Of a stretch of DNA of 64,000 nucleotides, positions 42,891-52,551 are shown one piece after another. The position numbers were made by a program, and so were the translations under genes. The notes below the pieces were generated by a model, which made no database searches, was not told the origin of the DNA, and saw only the letters and a list, made by a program, of their open reading frames with translations. This DNA comes from Mesorhizobium sp. WSM3859. Lineage in GTDB: Bacteria > Pseudomonadota > Alphaproteobacteria > Rhizobiales > Rhizobiaceae. Each line of letters starts with the position of its first letter. Positions within the stretch are counted from its first letter, which is position 1. The stretch covers positions 186,001 through 250,000 of the forward strand of contig NZ_NSGG01000005.1 of the NCBI RefSeq assembly GCF_002295065.1, given 5' to 3'.

Positions 42891-44057
42891 ATGCTGCATG
42901 TCTTGTACCTTGTGCATGACGTATCCGACCCGGCTGTGCGCCGGAGGGTCCAAATGCTCAAGGCAGGCGGCGCCAGGGTCACCCTGGCGGGTTTCCGCCG
43001 CACCACCAGTCCGGTCACCGAGATCGAGGGTATCAAGCCTGTCGACCTCGGCGCGACGCGCGACGGCCGATTCGCGCAGCGTCTCGGGGCAGTCGCCAAG
43101 GCGGCGATGTCGATCGGCGCGAAGCTGGGCGACATGCCAAGGCCCGATCTCATCATCGCGCGAAACCTCGAAATGCTGGCGCTTGCCCGCCGCGCCAATG
43201 CCGCCCTCGGGGCGAACGTGCCCATCGTCTATGAATGCCTCGACATCCATCGCCTGGTCCTGCGCGACGATTTTGTCGGCCGGACACTGCGTGGCGCCGA
43301 GCGTCATCTCGCCCGCGACGTGAAGCTTCTGGTGACCAGCTCGCCGGCCTTCATCGCCAATTATTTCGAGCCCTTCGGGCAGATCGGCGCGCCTGTCGAG
43401 CTGATCGAGAACAAATATTTCGAGGCGGCATCCGTGGTCGCAGCGCATTCGTTCGAGGACGACAGCCCGGCGACGCCGCCCTGGCGAATCGGCTGGTTCG
43501 GCGCGCTGCGCTGCCGCCGCTCACTGGAACTGCTGGCCGACTTCACCCGCCGGCAGGCGGGGCGTTTCGAGGTCGTGCTCAGAGGCCGCCCGGCGCTGTC
43601 CGAGTTTCCGGATTTTCATGGCTTCGTCGAGGCCGAGCCCTGGCTTTCGTTCGGTGGGGCTTACCGCAATCCGGAAGACATGGCGGCCATCTACGGGCAA
43701 GTGCACTTTTCCTGGGCGATCGATTTCTTCGAAGCCGGCCAGAATTCCGAATGGCTGCTTCCCAACCGCCTCTACGAGGGCTGCCGCTTCGGCGCCGTGC
43801 CGATCTCGATGGCCGGCACCGAAACCGGCCGGTTCCTCAAAGGGCAGGACATCGGCGTGCTTCTGTCCGAGGCGACGCCCGAAGGTCTTGAGGCGATGCT
43901 CGGCCGAATGGATCAGGACATATACCGCGCCCTGAAGTCGCGGGTGTTGGCGCGCAGTCCTCGGACCTGGAGCTACGACCGTAGCGACTGTGCGGCCTTC
44001 GTCGAAAAGCTGCGTGGCCTCACCGCCATGCCATCGGCTTTTGCGGCGGCGGCATGA
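42891..44057 (+). CDS. exoL: glycosyltransferase, ExoL-like
   Basis: 388-residue GT-B-type protein matching ExoL in position and layout: MLHVLYLVHDVSDPAVRRRVQML at the start, IVYECLDIHRLVL in the middle, WRIGWFGALRCRRSL and WLLPNRLYEGCRFGAVPISM in the donor half. In Sinorhizobium, ExoL adds the second glucose of the succinoglycan repeat. First gene of the tightly packed exoL-A-M-O run; its stop overlaps the exoA start. Confidence 0.9.
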   Translation: MLHVLYLVHDVSDPAVRRRVQMLKAGGARVTLAGFRRTTSPVTEIEGIKPVDLGATRDGRFAQRLGAVAKAAMSIGAKLGDMPRPDLIIARNLEMLALARRANAALGANVPIVYECLDIHRLVLRDDFVGRTLRGAERHLARDVKLLVTSSPAFIANYFEPFGQIGAPVELIENKYFEAASVVAAHSFEDDSPATPPWRIGWFGALRCRRSLELLADFTRRQAGRFEVVLRGRPALSEFPDFHGFVEAEPWLSFGGAYRNPEDMAAIYGQVHFSWAIDFFEAGQNSEWLLPNRLYEGCRFGAVPISMAGTETGRFLKGQDIGVLLSEATPEGLEAMLGRMDQDIYRALKSRVLARSPRTWSYDRSDCAAFVEKLRGLTAMPSAFAAAA

Positions 44058-45070
44058 TGGCAAAGGACGCGCAAAGACTGATGACGCAGGCAAATCCGTC
44101 GATCCTGATTATCATTCCCTGCCTCAACGAGGCGGCTCATATCGGCGGCCTGCTCGACCGCTTGCGGCCCGCGGCGGCGCGGCTCGGCGGCCGCATCGTC
44201 GTCGCGGACGGCGGCAGCACCGACGGCACGCAGGCCATCGTCGAAAAGATCGTGGCGAAGGATCCCCGGGTCATCCTGCTCGCCAATCCGAAGCGTCTGC
44301 AAAGCGCCGCCGTCAATCTGGCGGTGGCGACCCTCGGCGAAGGCGCCGACTATCTCATCCGCATAGACGCGCATGGCGGCTATCCGGACGATTACTGCGA
44401 CCGGCTGGTCGAGGAGGTGCTTACCACCGGCGCTGATTCGGTCGTCGTTTCGATGCTGACCGCCGGCACCGGCGCCGTGCAGAAGGCAGTGGCGGCGGCG
44501 CAGAATTCCAAGCTCGGCACCGGCGGCTCGAAGCATCGGCACATGTCCGAGGGCGAATGGGTCGACCACGGGCACCACGCGCTGATACGCATCGCCGCCT
44601 TCAGCCATGTCGGCGGCTATGACGAGAGCTTCAGCCACAACGAGGACGCCGAGTTCGATTACCGTCTGCGCCAGGCCGGCTACCGCATCTGGATGAGCGG
44701 GACGACGCAGATGATCTATTATCCGCGCTCGACGCTGAAGAGCCTCTATCTCCAATATCTCGGCTATGGCCGCGGCCGCGCCAGGAATGTGCTCAAGCAC
44801 CGCATGGTGCCGAAGGTCCGGCAAATGATCCCGCTGCTGGTGGCGCCCGTGGTGCTGTTGGCCCTGTTCTCCTTCGTCCACTGGCTGGCGGCGGTGCCGT
44901 TCCTTTTGTGGGCGGCGGTGTGCCTCGGCTACGGCCTGGCGACGGCGGTGCGCCAGCGCAACGCCAGCATCGCGTTGGCCGGAGTTCCTGCCATGGTCAT
45001 GCATTTCGGCTGGTCCGTCGGTTTCTGGCAGCAGCTTTTGACGCCGCGCTCGCAGCGCAAGGTGGCGTGA
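44054..45070 (+). CDS. exoA: family 2 glycosyltransferase, ExoA-like
   Basis: 338-residue GT2 enzyme with SILIIIPCLNEAAHIGGLLDRL, VVADGGSTDGT, IRIDAHGGYP at the metal site and SFSHNEDAEFDYRLRQAGYRIW. About three C-terminal membrane helices (residues about 258-325) anchor it, as in ExoA, which adds the beta-1,3-linked glucose in succinoglycan. Start and stop both overlap neighbours, so expression is coupled with exoL and exoM. Confidence 0.92.
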   Translation: MMAKDAQRLMTQANPSILIIIPCLNEAAHIGGLLDRLRPAAARLGGRIVVADGGSTDGTQAIVEKIVAKDPRVILLANPKRLQSAAVNLAVATLGEGADYLIRIDAHGGYPDDYCDRLVEEVLTTGADSVVVSMLTAGTGAVQKAVAAAQNSKLGTGGSKHRHMSEGEWVDHGHHALIRIAAFSHVGGYDESFSHNEDAEFDYRLRQAGYRIWMSGTTQMIYYPRSTLKSLYLQYLGYGRGRARNVLKHRMVPKVRQMIPLLVAPVVLLALFSFVHWLAAVPFLLWAAVCLGYGLATAVRQRNASIALAGVPAMVMHFGWSVGFWQQLLTPRSQRKVA

Positions 45071-46008
45071 TGGCCGGCCGTTCGATCGACATCTGCATCT
45101 GCACCTTCCGTCGGCCGGAACTGGCCGACACGCTGCGCTCCGTCGCCGCGCTGGAGAAGCCTGAAGGTTTGGAGGTCGGCATCGTTGTTGCCGACAATGA
45201 CGATGAACCCAGCGCCCAGAAGCTGGTGAAGGCGCTGGCCGAGGAATTGAAGCTGCCGGTCCGCTATCGCCACGCGCCGGCGCGCAACATCTCGATTGCC
45301 CGCAACGCCTGCCTCGACGCCAGCGTGTCGGACTTCGCCGCCTTCATTGACGATGACGAGACGGCGTCGTCCGGCTGGCTGGTCAAGTTGATGGCGACGG
45401 CCGATGCCACCGGCGCCGCGGCGGTACTTGGGCCGGTGCGGGCGCATTATCGCCAGGACGCGCCGGACTGGATGCAAAAGGGCGATTTCCACTCGACCTT
45501 GCCGGTCTGGGTGCGTGGCGAGATCCGCACCGGTTACACCTGCAATGTGCTGCTCAGAACGACCGATGCGAGCTTGCGCGGCCGGCGCTTCAGCCTGGCG
45601 CGCGGCCAGACCGGCGGCGAGGATACCGAGTTCTTCGATGCCATGGTCAAGGCCGGCGGCCGCATCGCCTTTGCGCCGCAAGCCTTTGTCGACGAGGTCG
45701 TGCCGCGCGCCAGGGCCGCGTTCGACTGGCTGCGCCGCCGCCGCTTCCGCTTCGGCCAGACGCATGGCCACTTGATCGGGCGCGGCGCCGGCGGCATCCG
45801 CCGTGCCGGCCAGGTCGGGCTGGCTTCGGCCAAGGCCGCTTACTGCTTCGGCATGGCGATTTTGACCGCGATCAGCCCGGTGCGACGGAACCGCAGCGTG
45901 CTGCGCGGCATTATGCACGTTGGTGTCGTCTCCGGTTTGGTCGGCGTCCGTGAAATCCGCCAGTACGGCCTCACTTCGCCAGAGCAAGGGAACAAGCGTG
46001 CAGCCTGA
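45070..46008 (+). CDS. exoM: family 2 glycosyltransferase, ExoM-like
   Basis: 312-residue GT2 enzyme: SIDICICTFRRPELADTLRSV, VVADNDDEPSAQ and AAFIDDDETASSGWL give the nucleotide and metal sites, and GYTCNVLLRTTDASLRG the acceptor part. ExoM adds the fourth sugar (beta-1,4 glucose) in succinoglycan assembly. The ATG overlaps the exoA stop; the exoO GTG lies inside its last codons. Confidence 0.92.
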   Translation: MAGRSIDICICTFRRPELADTLRSVAALEKPEGLEVGIVVADNDDEPSAQKLVKALAEELKLPVRYRHAPARNISIARNACLDASVSDFAAFIDDDETASSGWLVKLMATADATGAAAVLGPVRAHYRQDAPDWMQKGDFHSTLPVWVRGEIRTGYTCNVLLRTTDASLRGRRFSLARGQTGGEDTEFFDAMVKAGGRIAFAPQAFVDEVVPRARAAFDWLRRRRFRFGQTHGHLIGRGAGGIRRAGQVGLASAKAAYCFGMAILTAISPVRRNRSVLRGIMHVGVVSGLVGVREIRQYGLTSPEQGNKRAA

Positions 46009-46984
46009 CGTCAGCTTCGTCATCGCCGCCTATAATGCGGAGGCCACCCTCGACCGCGCCATCACCGGCGCGATCGCGCAACTCGGTGTCACCGTCGAGG
46101 TTATCGTCGTCGACGACCAGTCGCGCGACGGCACGCTTCAAGTGGCGCGCGCTTACCCGGAAGACATCGTGAAGGTGGTGGCGCTGCCGGAGAATCGCGG
46201 CCCAGGCGGCGCCAGGAATGCCGGCCTCGACCTCGCGCGCGGCCGCTGGGTAGCGGTGCTGGATTCCGACGACGCCGTTCTTCCCGGCCGTATGGCGGCG
46301 ATGATCGCGCGGGCGGAAGCGGTCGGCGCCGAGATCTCCGTCGACAATGTCCAGGTGGTGCGCGAGGACGGCACGCCCGACGACACCATGTTCCCGGCCG
46401 GCTATCTGGAAACGCTTCGCGAAATCTCGCTGGCTGACTATATCGCCGGCAATCTGGTCTTCGAATCGCGCTTCAATCTTGGCTATCTCAAGCCGATCTT
46501 CCAGCGCCGCTTCCTCAACGACAACAGGTTGCGTTACGACGAGAAGCTGCGCATCGGCGAGGACTACATTCTGCTTGCAAGCGCGCTGGCCAGCGGAGGC
46601 CGTTGCGTTGTCGAGCCAACCGTCGGCTATGTCTATCATATCCGCACCGGCTCGATCTCGCGCGTGCTCGAATTGCACCACGTCGAGGCGATGACGCGCG
46701 CCGACGCCGCCTTCGCGGCGGCATATCCCATGGACACCAGCGCCCAGGCGGCGTTCGCGAGACGCGGCCGCAGCCTGCGCAAGGCGGCGTCGTTCCTGTC
46801 CCTGGTCCAGCACATCAAGGCGCGCGCGCCGCTCAAGGCAATCGGAGCGGCGCTTAGGGATCCGGCCGCGATCGGGCATATGAGCATGCCCATCGCGGTG
46901 CGGCTGAGAAGGGTTGCGGCACAGGTTCGCCGTGGGGGCGGGGAGATGAAGCATGCCGGCGATTTGATAGCCGGCGACAGGTAG
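45998..46984 (+). CDS. exoO: family 2 glycosyltransferase, ExoO-like
   Basis: 328-residue GT2 enzyme with [49 protein letters not shown] and [18 protein letters not shown]. ExoO adds the fifth sugar in succinoglycan. I use the GTG that overlaps exoM by 11 bases; no ATG gives the conserved start. The protein at 32040 is a paralogue with the same motif order. Confidence 0.9.
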   Translation: MQPDVSFVIAAYNAEATLDRAITGAIAQLGVTVEVIVVDDQSRDGTLQVARAYPEDIVKVVALPENRGPGGARNAGLDLARGRWVAVLDSDDAVLPGRMAAMIARAEAVGAEISVDNVQVVREDGTPDDTMFPAGYLETLREISLADYIAGNLVFESRFNLGYLKPIFQRRFLNDNRLRYDEKLRIGEDYILLASALASGGRCVVEPTVGYVYHIRTGSISRVLELHHVEAMTRADAAFAAAYPMDTSAQAAFARRGRSLRKAASFLSLVQHIKARAPLKAIGAALRDPAAIGHMSMPIAVRLRRVAAQVRRGGGEMKHAGDLIAGDR

Positions 46985-47013
46985 AAATCTTTTTCTCTCA
47001 GAAGGAAGACCAG

Positions 47014-47910
47014 ATGCAGAAAGTCAGGAAGGCAGTCATCCCGGTGGCGGGGCTCGGAACGCGGTTCCTGCCGGCAACCAAGTCGATGCCGAAGGAAATG
47101 CTCCCCGTCGTCGACAAGCCCGTCGTGCAATATGCCGTCGACGAGGCGTTCGAGGCCGGCATCGAGCACATCGTCTTCGTCACCGGGCGCAATAAGGCGG
47201 TTATCGAGGATTATTTCGACCTGCATCCTGAACTGATCGACACGCTGGAGCAGACCGGCAAGAAGGCGCAGCTCGAATCGCTGGAAAACCTGCTGCCGGT
47301 GGCCGGCGCCACCTCCTTCATCCGCCAGCAGTCGCCGCAGGGCCTCGGCCATGCCGTATGGTGTGCGCGCGACGTGATCGGCAATGAGCCCTTCGCGCTG
47401 CTGCTTCCCGACATGGTGTCCTTCGGCGCACGCGGCTGCCTTGCCGAGACCGTCGATCTTTATCAGCGGACCGGCGGCAATGTGATCGCCGTCGAGCGCT
47501 GCGACCCCGCCGAAACCAGCAAATACGGCATTGTCGGCCGCGGCGACGAGGTCGGCTCCGGCTTCCAGGTCACCGAGATGGTCGAAAAGCCGGCGCCCGC
47601 CAAGGCGCCGTCGAATTTCTACATCAATGGCCGCTACGTGCTGCAGCCGGAGATCTTCGCGCTGCTCGGCAATCAGCAGCGCGGCGCCGGCAACGAGATC
47701 CAGCTCACCGACGCCATGGTACGCCTCGCTCAGAGCCAGCCCTTCTACGCCCAGCCTTTCGATGGCCGCATGTTCGACTGCGGCTCCAAGGAAGGCTTCA
47801 TCGAGGCCACCATCGCCTTCGCCCTGGCGCGCGACGACATGAAAGGCCCTGTCTTCGAAATGCTGCAGCAATTCGTCCGGTCGCATGAGCGCCGGGAAGT
47901 AGCCGCATAA
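47014..47910 (+). CDS. exoN: UTP-glucose-1-phosphate uridylyltransferase
   Basis: 298-residue GalU/ExoN enzyme that makes UDP-glucose, the donor for ExoL, A, M and O and the substrate of Rkp[26 protein letters not shown] holds the nucleotide-binding signature, followed by [19 protein letters not shown] and VTEMVEKP. Full length. The ATG has GAAGGA upstream. A hairpin separates it from exoP. Confidence 0.95.
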   Translation: MQKVRKAVIPVAGLGTRFLPATKSMPKEMLPVVDKPVVQYAVDEAFEAGIEHIVFVTGRNKAVIEDYFDLHPELIDTLEQTGKKAQLESLENLLPVAGATSFIRQQSPQGLGHAVWCARDVIGNEPFALLLPDMVSFGARGCLAETVDLYQRTGGNVIAVERCDPAETSKYGIVGRGDEVGSGFQVTEMVEKPAPAKAPSNFYINGRYVLQPEIFALLGNQQRGAGNEIQLTDAMVRLAQSQPFYAQPFDGRMFDCGSKEGFIEATIAFALARDDMKGPVFEMLQQFVRSHERREVAA

Positions 47911-47963
47911 TGCCCATCTTTTGGGTGCATATGCGGTTTCGCGATGGCGCGACAGCCACTCAG

Positions 47964-47988
47964 GCGCCCGGGCCTTCAGGCCCGGCGC
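47964..47988 (+). terminator. stem-loop between exoN and exoP
   Basis: GCGCCCGGGCCT (47964-47975) pairs with AGGCCCGGCGC (47978-47988), with one bulged C and a short loop. No T-run follows. It may stabilise the exoN end or reduce read-through into exoP, which starts 90 bases later. Confidence 0.5.
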
Positions 47989-48077
47989 ATCCTGGCAACA
48001 ACGTTGCGCGGTCTTTTCTGGTCACGACGCCGATCTACCAAGGCCGATAGCGCCTGCAACCTGGAATTGGACCGAAT

Positions 48078-50459
48078 ATGAACTATGCCAACTTCCCTCT
48101 CGACAAGAGGATGCCGTTGCCCAGTGCCGATCAGGAAAAGGGTGAAGACTTCATCGATGTCGAGCGTCTGCTTGGCATGGCCGCCCGTCAGGCCAAGGTG
48201 GTGGCGATCTGCGCCGTCATCGGCCTGTTCCTCGGCTTGATCTATCTGCAGACCACGCCCAAGCAGTATATGTCCGTGGCGAGCGTCCTGATCGACGAGG
48301 GCATGAACAAGGTCATGGACGACATCTCGGCTGCCAGCGCCACGCAGCAGACCGACGCGACGATCCTCAGCCAGATCGAGATCCTCAATTCGGCGCGGCT
48401 GGCGTCGGAGGTGGTCGACAAGTTGAAGCTCGACCAGAACCAGGACTTCATGAGCCCGCCCCAATCGGCTTTGGCCAAGGGCATCGGGTTCCTGCGCGGC
48501 ATCGTCGCCTATTTCCGCGGCAACGCCGCCGATCAACTCCCCGGCATCCAGAATGTCGATGCGGCCACGCGCGAAGCCATGATCAAGACCGCGACCCATG
48601 ACTACGCGGTTTATATGCTGCAGACAGGATTGTTGGCCGATCGAGTCAGCCGCTCCAATGTCATCAGCATCGGCTATCAGGCGACAAACCCGGCACTCGC
48701 CACAGCCATCACCAAGGCCTATGCGGACGCCTATCTCGCCGACCAGCTCAACGCCAGTTTCGACGCCACCGAGCGCGCGGCCGTATGGCTGCAGGGCCGG
48801 CTGACCGAGTTGCGCGAAAGCTCGCAGGCCGCTTCGCTGGCGGTCGAGAAATTCAGGGCCGAGCACGGCCTTTCCGCCAACAGCGACGGCCAGTTGCTGA
48901 GTGACAAGCAACTCGCCGACCTTAACGCCCAGCTCATCGTCGCGCAGGCCGATACGGCTCGCGCCAGCGCCCGCTACCAGCAGTACAAGGCGATCGTCGA
49001 CAGCGGCTCGGAAAGCGCCTTCAATGATTCGGCCATAGCGGCTGACCAGCCGAGCAGCTCGGTCATCATCGGGCTCAAGACCCGCTATCTGGCCATTACC
49101 AAGCGCCTGCAGGACGTCGAGACCAATTTCGGCAAGGATCACCCGCAGGCGGTCGCGCTGGCCAAGGAAAAAGCCGATGTCGCGGCGCAGATTTTCGGGC
49201 AGCTGAAGCAGATCACCGAAAGCTACCGCAACGACTTCGAAGTGGCGCAGACGCGCGAGACCGCGCTTCGCGACAAGATTTCCACCGCCGCCGGCAAGAG
49301 CTCGATCGACAACCAGTCGCAGGTGAAGCTGAAGGAACTCGAACAGCAGGCGCAGGCGCTGACCACACTCTACCAGACCTTCCTCAGCCGCTATGAGGAA
49401 GCCTCGCAGCAGCAGTCATTCCCGGTTGGCAAGGTCCGCATCATTTCCGACGCGACCATGCCGCTCGCAGCCTCGGGCCCTCGCACCATGCGTGTGCTGG
49501 CGCTGTCGCTGGTGCTCGGCCTGATGCTTGGCGCCGGCTTCGGCGGCCTCAACGAGTTCAACGAGCGCTTCTTCAGGACGGGCGAGGATATTCGCGATCG
49601 CGCCGGCCTGAAATTCCTCGGATATCTGCCGACGATCGGCGGCGGCAGGGCCAAGGATTCCAAGGCCGACGACCTCCCGGCCGACGGCAAGGTGGCCAGC
49701 CTCTCCTCGGCCGAGAGGCGGGCTCGCATGCGCGTCAGCATCGATGCCCCGGCTTCGATGTTCGCCGAGACGCTGCGCAACGCCAAGATCGCCTTCGACG
49801 TCGTGATGGAGGATCGCGGCAGCCGGGTCATCGGCGTCATTTCGGTGCTGCCGGGCGAAGGCAAATCGACGGTGGCCGCGAATCTCGCCGGCCTGCTTGC
49901 CGCAAACGGCGCCAAGACCTTGCTCGTCGACGGCGACCTGCGCAATCCAGGCTTGAGCCGCAGCCTCGGCATGGAGGCCGAACAAGGCCTGATGGAAGCG
50001 GTGGTCAACGGCCAGACCTGGCAGTCGGTCGGCAAGGTCGACCGCCAGACCAAGCTTGCGATCATTCCAGCCGTGCTGCGTGGCCAGTTCTCGCACACCA
50101 GCGAGCTGCTGGGCTCGGCCGGCATGCGGCGCTTCATCGAGAACGCCAAGGAGACGTTCGAGTACATCATCGTCGACCTGCCGCCGCTTGGACCCGTGGT
50201 CGACGCCAAGGCCTTCGCGCCGCTGGTCGACGGCTTCGTGCTGGTCACCGAATGGGGCCGCACGCCGCGCACCATGGTGCGCTCGATGCTGGAATCGGAG
50301 CCCTATATCGCCAACAAGGTGATTGGGGCGGTGCTCAACAAGGTCGACCTGAAGAAGCTCGTGAGATATGGCTCGCTCGGCGGCTCGGAAAGGTTCTTCG
50401 ACCGCTACTCGAGCTATTATCTGGAGAAGTCGGAAGCGCGCGCCAAGCGGGCTGCCTAG
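48078..50459 (+). CDS. exoP: EPS chain-length regulator and tyrosine autokinase, ExoP-like
   Basis: 793-residue fused polysaccharide co-polymerase. The Wzz-type N-terminal part has a helix at residues about 31-54, a long periplasmic coiled-coil region (about 200-450) and a second helix near 475 (VLALSLVLGLMLGAGFG). The cytosolic BY-kinase has Walker A GEGKST near residue 592, VDGDLRNPG as Walker A', VDLPPLGP as Walker B, and a short C-terminal tyrosine cluster DRYSSYYLEKS that should be autophosphorylated. It controls polymer length with ExoQ and ExoF. Its stop overlaps the convergent LysR gene by 4 bases and closes the EPS cluster. Confidence 0.94.
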   Translation: MNYANFPLDKRMPLPSADQEKGEDFIDVERLLGMAARQAKVVAICAVIGLFLGLIYLQTTPKQYMSVASVLIDEGMNKVMDDISAASATQQTDATILSQIEILNSARLASEVVDKLKLDQNQDFMSPPQSALAKGIGFLRGIVAYFRGNAADQLPGIQNVDAATREAMIKTATHDYAVYMLQTGLLADRVSRSNVISIGYQATNPALATAITKAYADAYLADQLNASFDATERAAVWLQGRLTELRESSQAASLAVEKFRAEHGLSANSDGQLLSDKQLADLNAQLIVAQADTARASARYQQYKAIVDSGSESAFNDSAIAADQPSSSVIIGLKTRYLAITKRLQDVETNFGKDHPQAVALAKEKADVAAQIFGQLKQITESYRNDFEVAQTRETALRDKISTAAGKSSIDNQSQVKLKELEQQAQALTTLYQTFLSRYEEASQQQSFPVGKVRIISDATMPLAASGPRTMRVLALSLVLGLMLGAGFGGLNEFNERFFRTGEDIRDRAGLKFLGYLPTIGGGRAKDSKADDLPADGKVASLSSAERRARMRVSIDAPASMFAETLRNAKIAFDVVMEDRGSRVIGVISVLPGEGKSTVAANLAGLLAANGAKTLLVDGDLRNPGLSRSLGMEAEQGLMEAVVNGQTWQSVGKVDRQTKLAIIPAVLRGQFSHTSELLGSAGMRRFIENAKETFEYIIVDLPPLGPVVDAKAFAPLVDGFVLVTEWGRTPRTMVRSMLESEPYIANKVIGAVLNKVDLKKLVRYGSLGGSERFFDRYSSYYLEKSEARAKRAA

Positions 50460-51388
50460 CTGGGATTGTTGCGCGCCCGAGACGAGGATCGATGCGCGGC
50501 AAGCGAGACGATGGCCTCACGGATCCAGCGCTGGCCGCTGTGTCCGTGACCGCGCTCATGCCACACCATTCCCACTGCAAAGCCTTCGACGGGAAATGGG
50601 CAGTCCATCACTTCGAGCTTGTTTGCGGAGCCGCGCACCAGCCGTTCAGGGACGAGCGCGACGAAGTCCGAATTGGACACGATCTCGGGGAGGAACAGGA
50701 ACGATGCCGCGGAGAGCACCACGTTACGCTTGTATCCGAGAGCGGCCAAGGCACTGTCCACGGGCGTCACGAACCCGCCGCCGTCCAGGGATACCACCAC
50801 CTGCTCTAACGCGGCAAACTCAGCGACCGTTATTCCATCCCGCAGCCGCGGATGCTTCCTGCGGCCGATAAGCACGTAGCGCTCGTCGAACAGGTGCCGA
50901 GCCCGAAGTCCCGGCGGGGCCGCTTGCGGCATCATCAGCGCCAGGTCCACCTCGCCTTTCGCCATCTGCGCTTCCAGCTGCGGCAGGTCCAGGTTGCGTA
51001 TCGCGACGCGAACACCGGGCGCTCGCGTCCTGAGTTCCACGACGAGTGGCTTGATCACCGCGGCTTGCAGATAGTCTGTACAAGCAATCGCGAAGGTCAG
51101 CTTGGCCCTAGCCGGATTGAAGTTCCGATGCGAGGTGAGCGTGGCTCGAACCTGGTCGAGGGCTTGGCGCAAAGGATCGAGCAACTCCATTGCCTTGACC
51201 GTCGGCGTCATCCCTCGCTGGGCAGGAACTAGAAGTTGGTCGTCGAACTCCTGCCTGAGACGATTCAGTTGGGCGCTTACGGCCGGCTGGCTCAGATGCA
51301 GTCGGGCGGCCGCTTTCGTGACATTGCGCTCGATCAGCAGCGTTTCGAGGGTAACCAACAGGTTGAGATCCAGGCGCTTGGTATCCAT
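50456..51388 (-). CDS. LysR-family transcriptional regulator
   Basis: 310-residue LysR protein. The winged helix covers about residues 9-66 (NLLVTLETLLIERNVTKAAARL, then LSQPAVSAQLNRLR), followed by an effector domain of the NodD/PcpR-like subgroup. It is divergent from the NmrA-type oxidoreductase, with 153 bases between the starts, so that gene is the likely target. It ends on the exoP stop (4-base overlap), but nothing ties it to EPS. Confidence 0.9.
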   Translation of the reverse strand: MDTKRLDLNLLVTLETLLIERNVTKAAARLHLSQPAVSAQLNRLRQEFDDQLLVPAQRGMTPTVKAMELLDPLRQALDQVRATLTSHRNFNPARAKLTFAIACTDYLQAAVIKPLVVELRTRAPGVRVAIRNLDLPQLEAQMAKGEVDLALMMPQAAPPGLRARHLFDERYVLIGRRKHPRLRDGITVAEFAALEQVVVSLDGGGFVTPVDSALAALGYKRNVVLSAASFLFLPEIVSNSDFVALVPERLVRGSANKLEVMDCPFPVEGFAVGMVWHERGHGHSGQRWIREAIVSLAAHRSSSRARNNPS

Positions 51389-51541
51389 GAAATGGATAGT
51401 AGCTGAACATTTTTAGAATTTCAAAAATACCGCGAAAGACCCGAAATACTTCCCGATGAAGCTGGGAACCGCTCTCGGCATGCCCGGTGTGCTCGTCAGC
51501 CGGACACAGAGCGGTTTCAACCTGAGAACAGGAGAACCAAC

Positions 51542-52531
51542 ATGAGCCAGAAAGATACTTCCAAACCTCTGATCACCGTTGCTGGCGCCTCGAGCAAGCA
51601 GGGCCGTAGCGTCGCCAACGCGTTGCTCGACAGTGGGCGTTACCGGGTACGCGCGCTGACACGGCGCCTTGACAGCCAACCCGCGCAGGCCTTGGCCAAG
51701 AAGGGCGCCGAAATCGTGGTGGCGCCGCTTGAACTCGGCAGGCAGGCCGAGCTGACCGAAGCGATGAAAGGCTCGGCTGGGGCGTTCTTGATGACGCCGA
51801 CGATCGTCAAGGTGCCGCCTGCGGAACCCGAACTCAACCTCGGCAAGGAGTTGGCCGATGCAGCAGTGGCCGCGGGCGTCGAACACGTCGTGTTCACCGG
51901 GCTCGAAAATGTCGAGGCGATCACCGGAGGTACCAAGTGGGCGCCGCATTTCACGGACAAGGCAAAGATAGGGGATTACATTCGCGGCCTGCCCATCCGC
52001 AGCTCGTTCGTGTACCTGGCGTTTTATTACACCAACTTCCTGGAATACTACGTTCCGCAAGGCACAGAGGATGGCATAAATTTCGCCATATACCTGCCGC
52101 CCGATATTCCCATGCCGTTCTGCGACCCGCTCACCGCGCCCGGTCCAGCAGTGCGCGAGATCTTTGACAATCCGGAGCGATATGCCGGCGAAGTCCTGCC
52201 GGTGATCGGCGAGTTTATCTCGGCGCGACAAATGGTGGAAACGTTCGTACGCGTCACCGGCAAGCGCGCACGCTACGTCTCGGCGTACTCGCGCGAAGAC
52301 TTGTTGCGCCATTTTCCGGGTTTCGCCGACGACGAGCATCTCGTGCGCGAATTGGTAGGCATGGTCGAATACGCTGTCGAATACGGCTACTATGCCCCCG
52401 GGCGCGATCTGACGTGGAGTCGGAAGATCGATCCGAATGCCCTGACCTGGGAACAGTTCCTCAAGCGCAGCAAATGGCAGGGCGACCTGCTGTCCTACGG
52501 TGCCGCCGAGCCTGAGCTCGCGCCGACCTGA
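51542..52531 (+). CDS. NmrA-family NAD(P)-binding protein
   Basis: 329-residue Rossmann protein of the NmrA/HSCARG atypical SDR group. ITVAGASSKQGRSVANALL is the dinucleotide site (GASxxQG form), ALTRR the NADP-favouring arginine region, and FTGLENVEAITGG follows; the catalytic Tyr/Lys pair of classical SDRs is not evident. Such proteins act as redox sensors or reductases. It has a GGAGAACCAAC site before the ATG and is divergent from the LysR regulator that probably controls it. Confidence 0.87.
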   Translation: MSQKDTSKPLITVAGASSKQGRSVANALLDSGRYRVRALTRRLDSQPAQALAKKGAEIVVAPLELGRQAELTEAMKGSAGAFLMTPTIVKVPPAEPELNLGKELADAAVAAGVEHVVFTGLENVEAITGGTKWAPHFTDKAKIGDYIRGLPIRSSFVYLAFYYTNFLEYYVPQGTEDGINFAIYLPPDIPMPFCDPLTAPGPAVREIFDNPERYAGEVLPVIGEFISARQMVETFVRVTGKRARYVSAYSREDLLRHFPGFADDEHLVRELVGMVEYAVEYGYYAPGRDLTWSRKIDPNALTWEQFLKRSKWQGDLLSYGAAEPELAPT

Positions 52532-52551
52532 GGAGCGAAGCTGCGCTCTCT

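Noticed and set aside
47964..47988. Intrinsic terminator after exoN
   Set aside because: The stem is strong but no T-run follows, so complete termination is not supported; listed only as a stem-loop.
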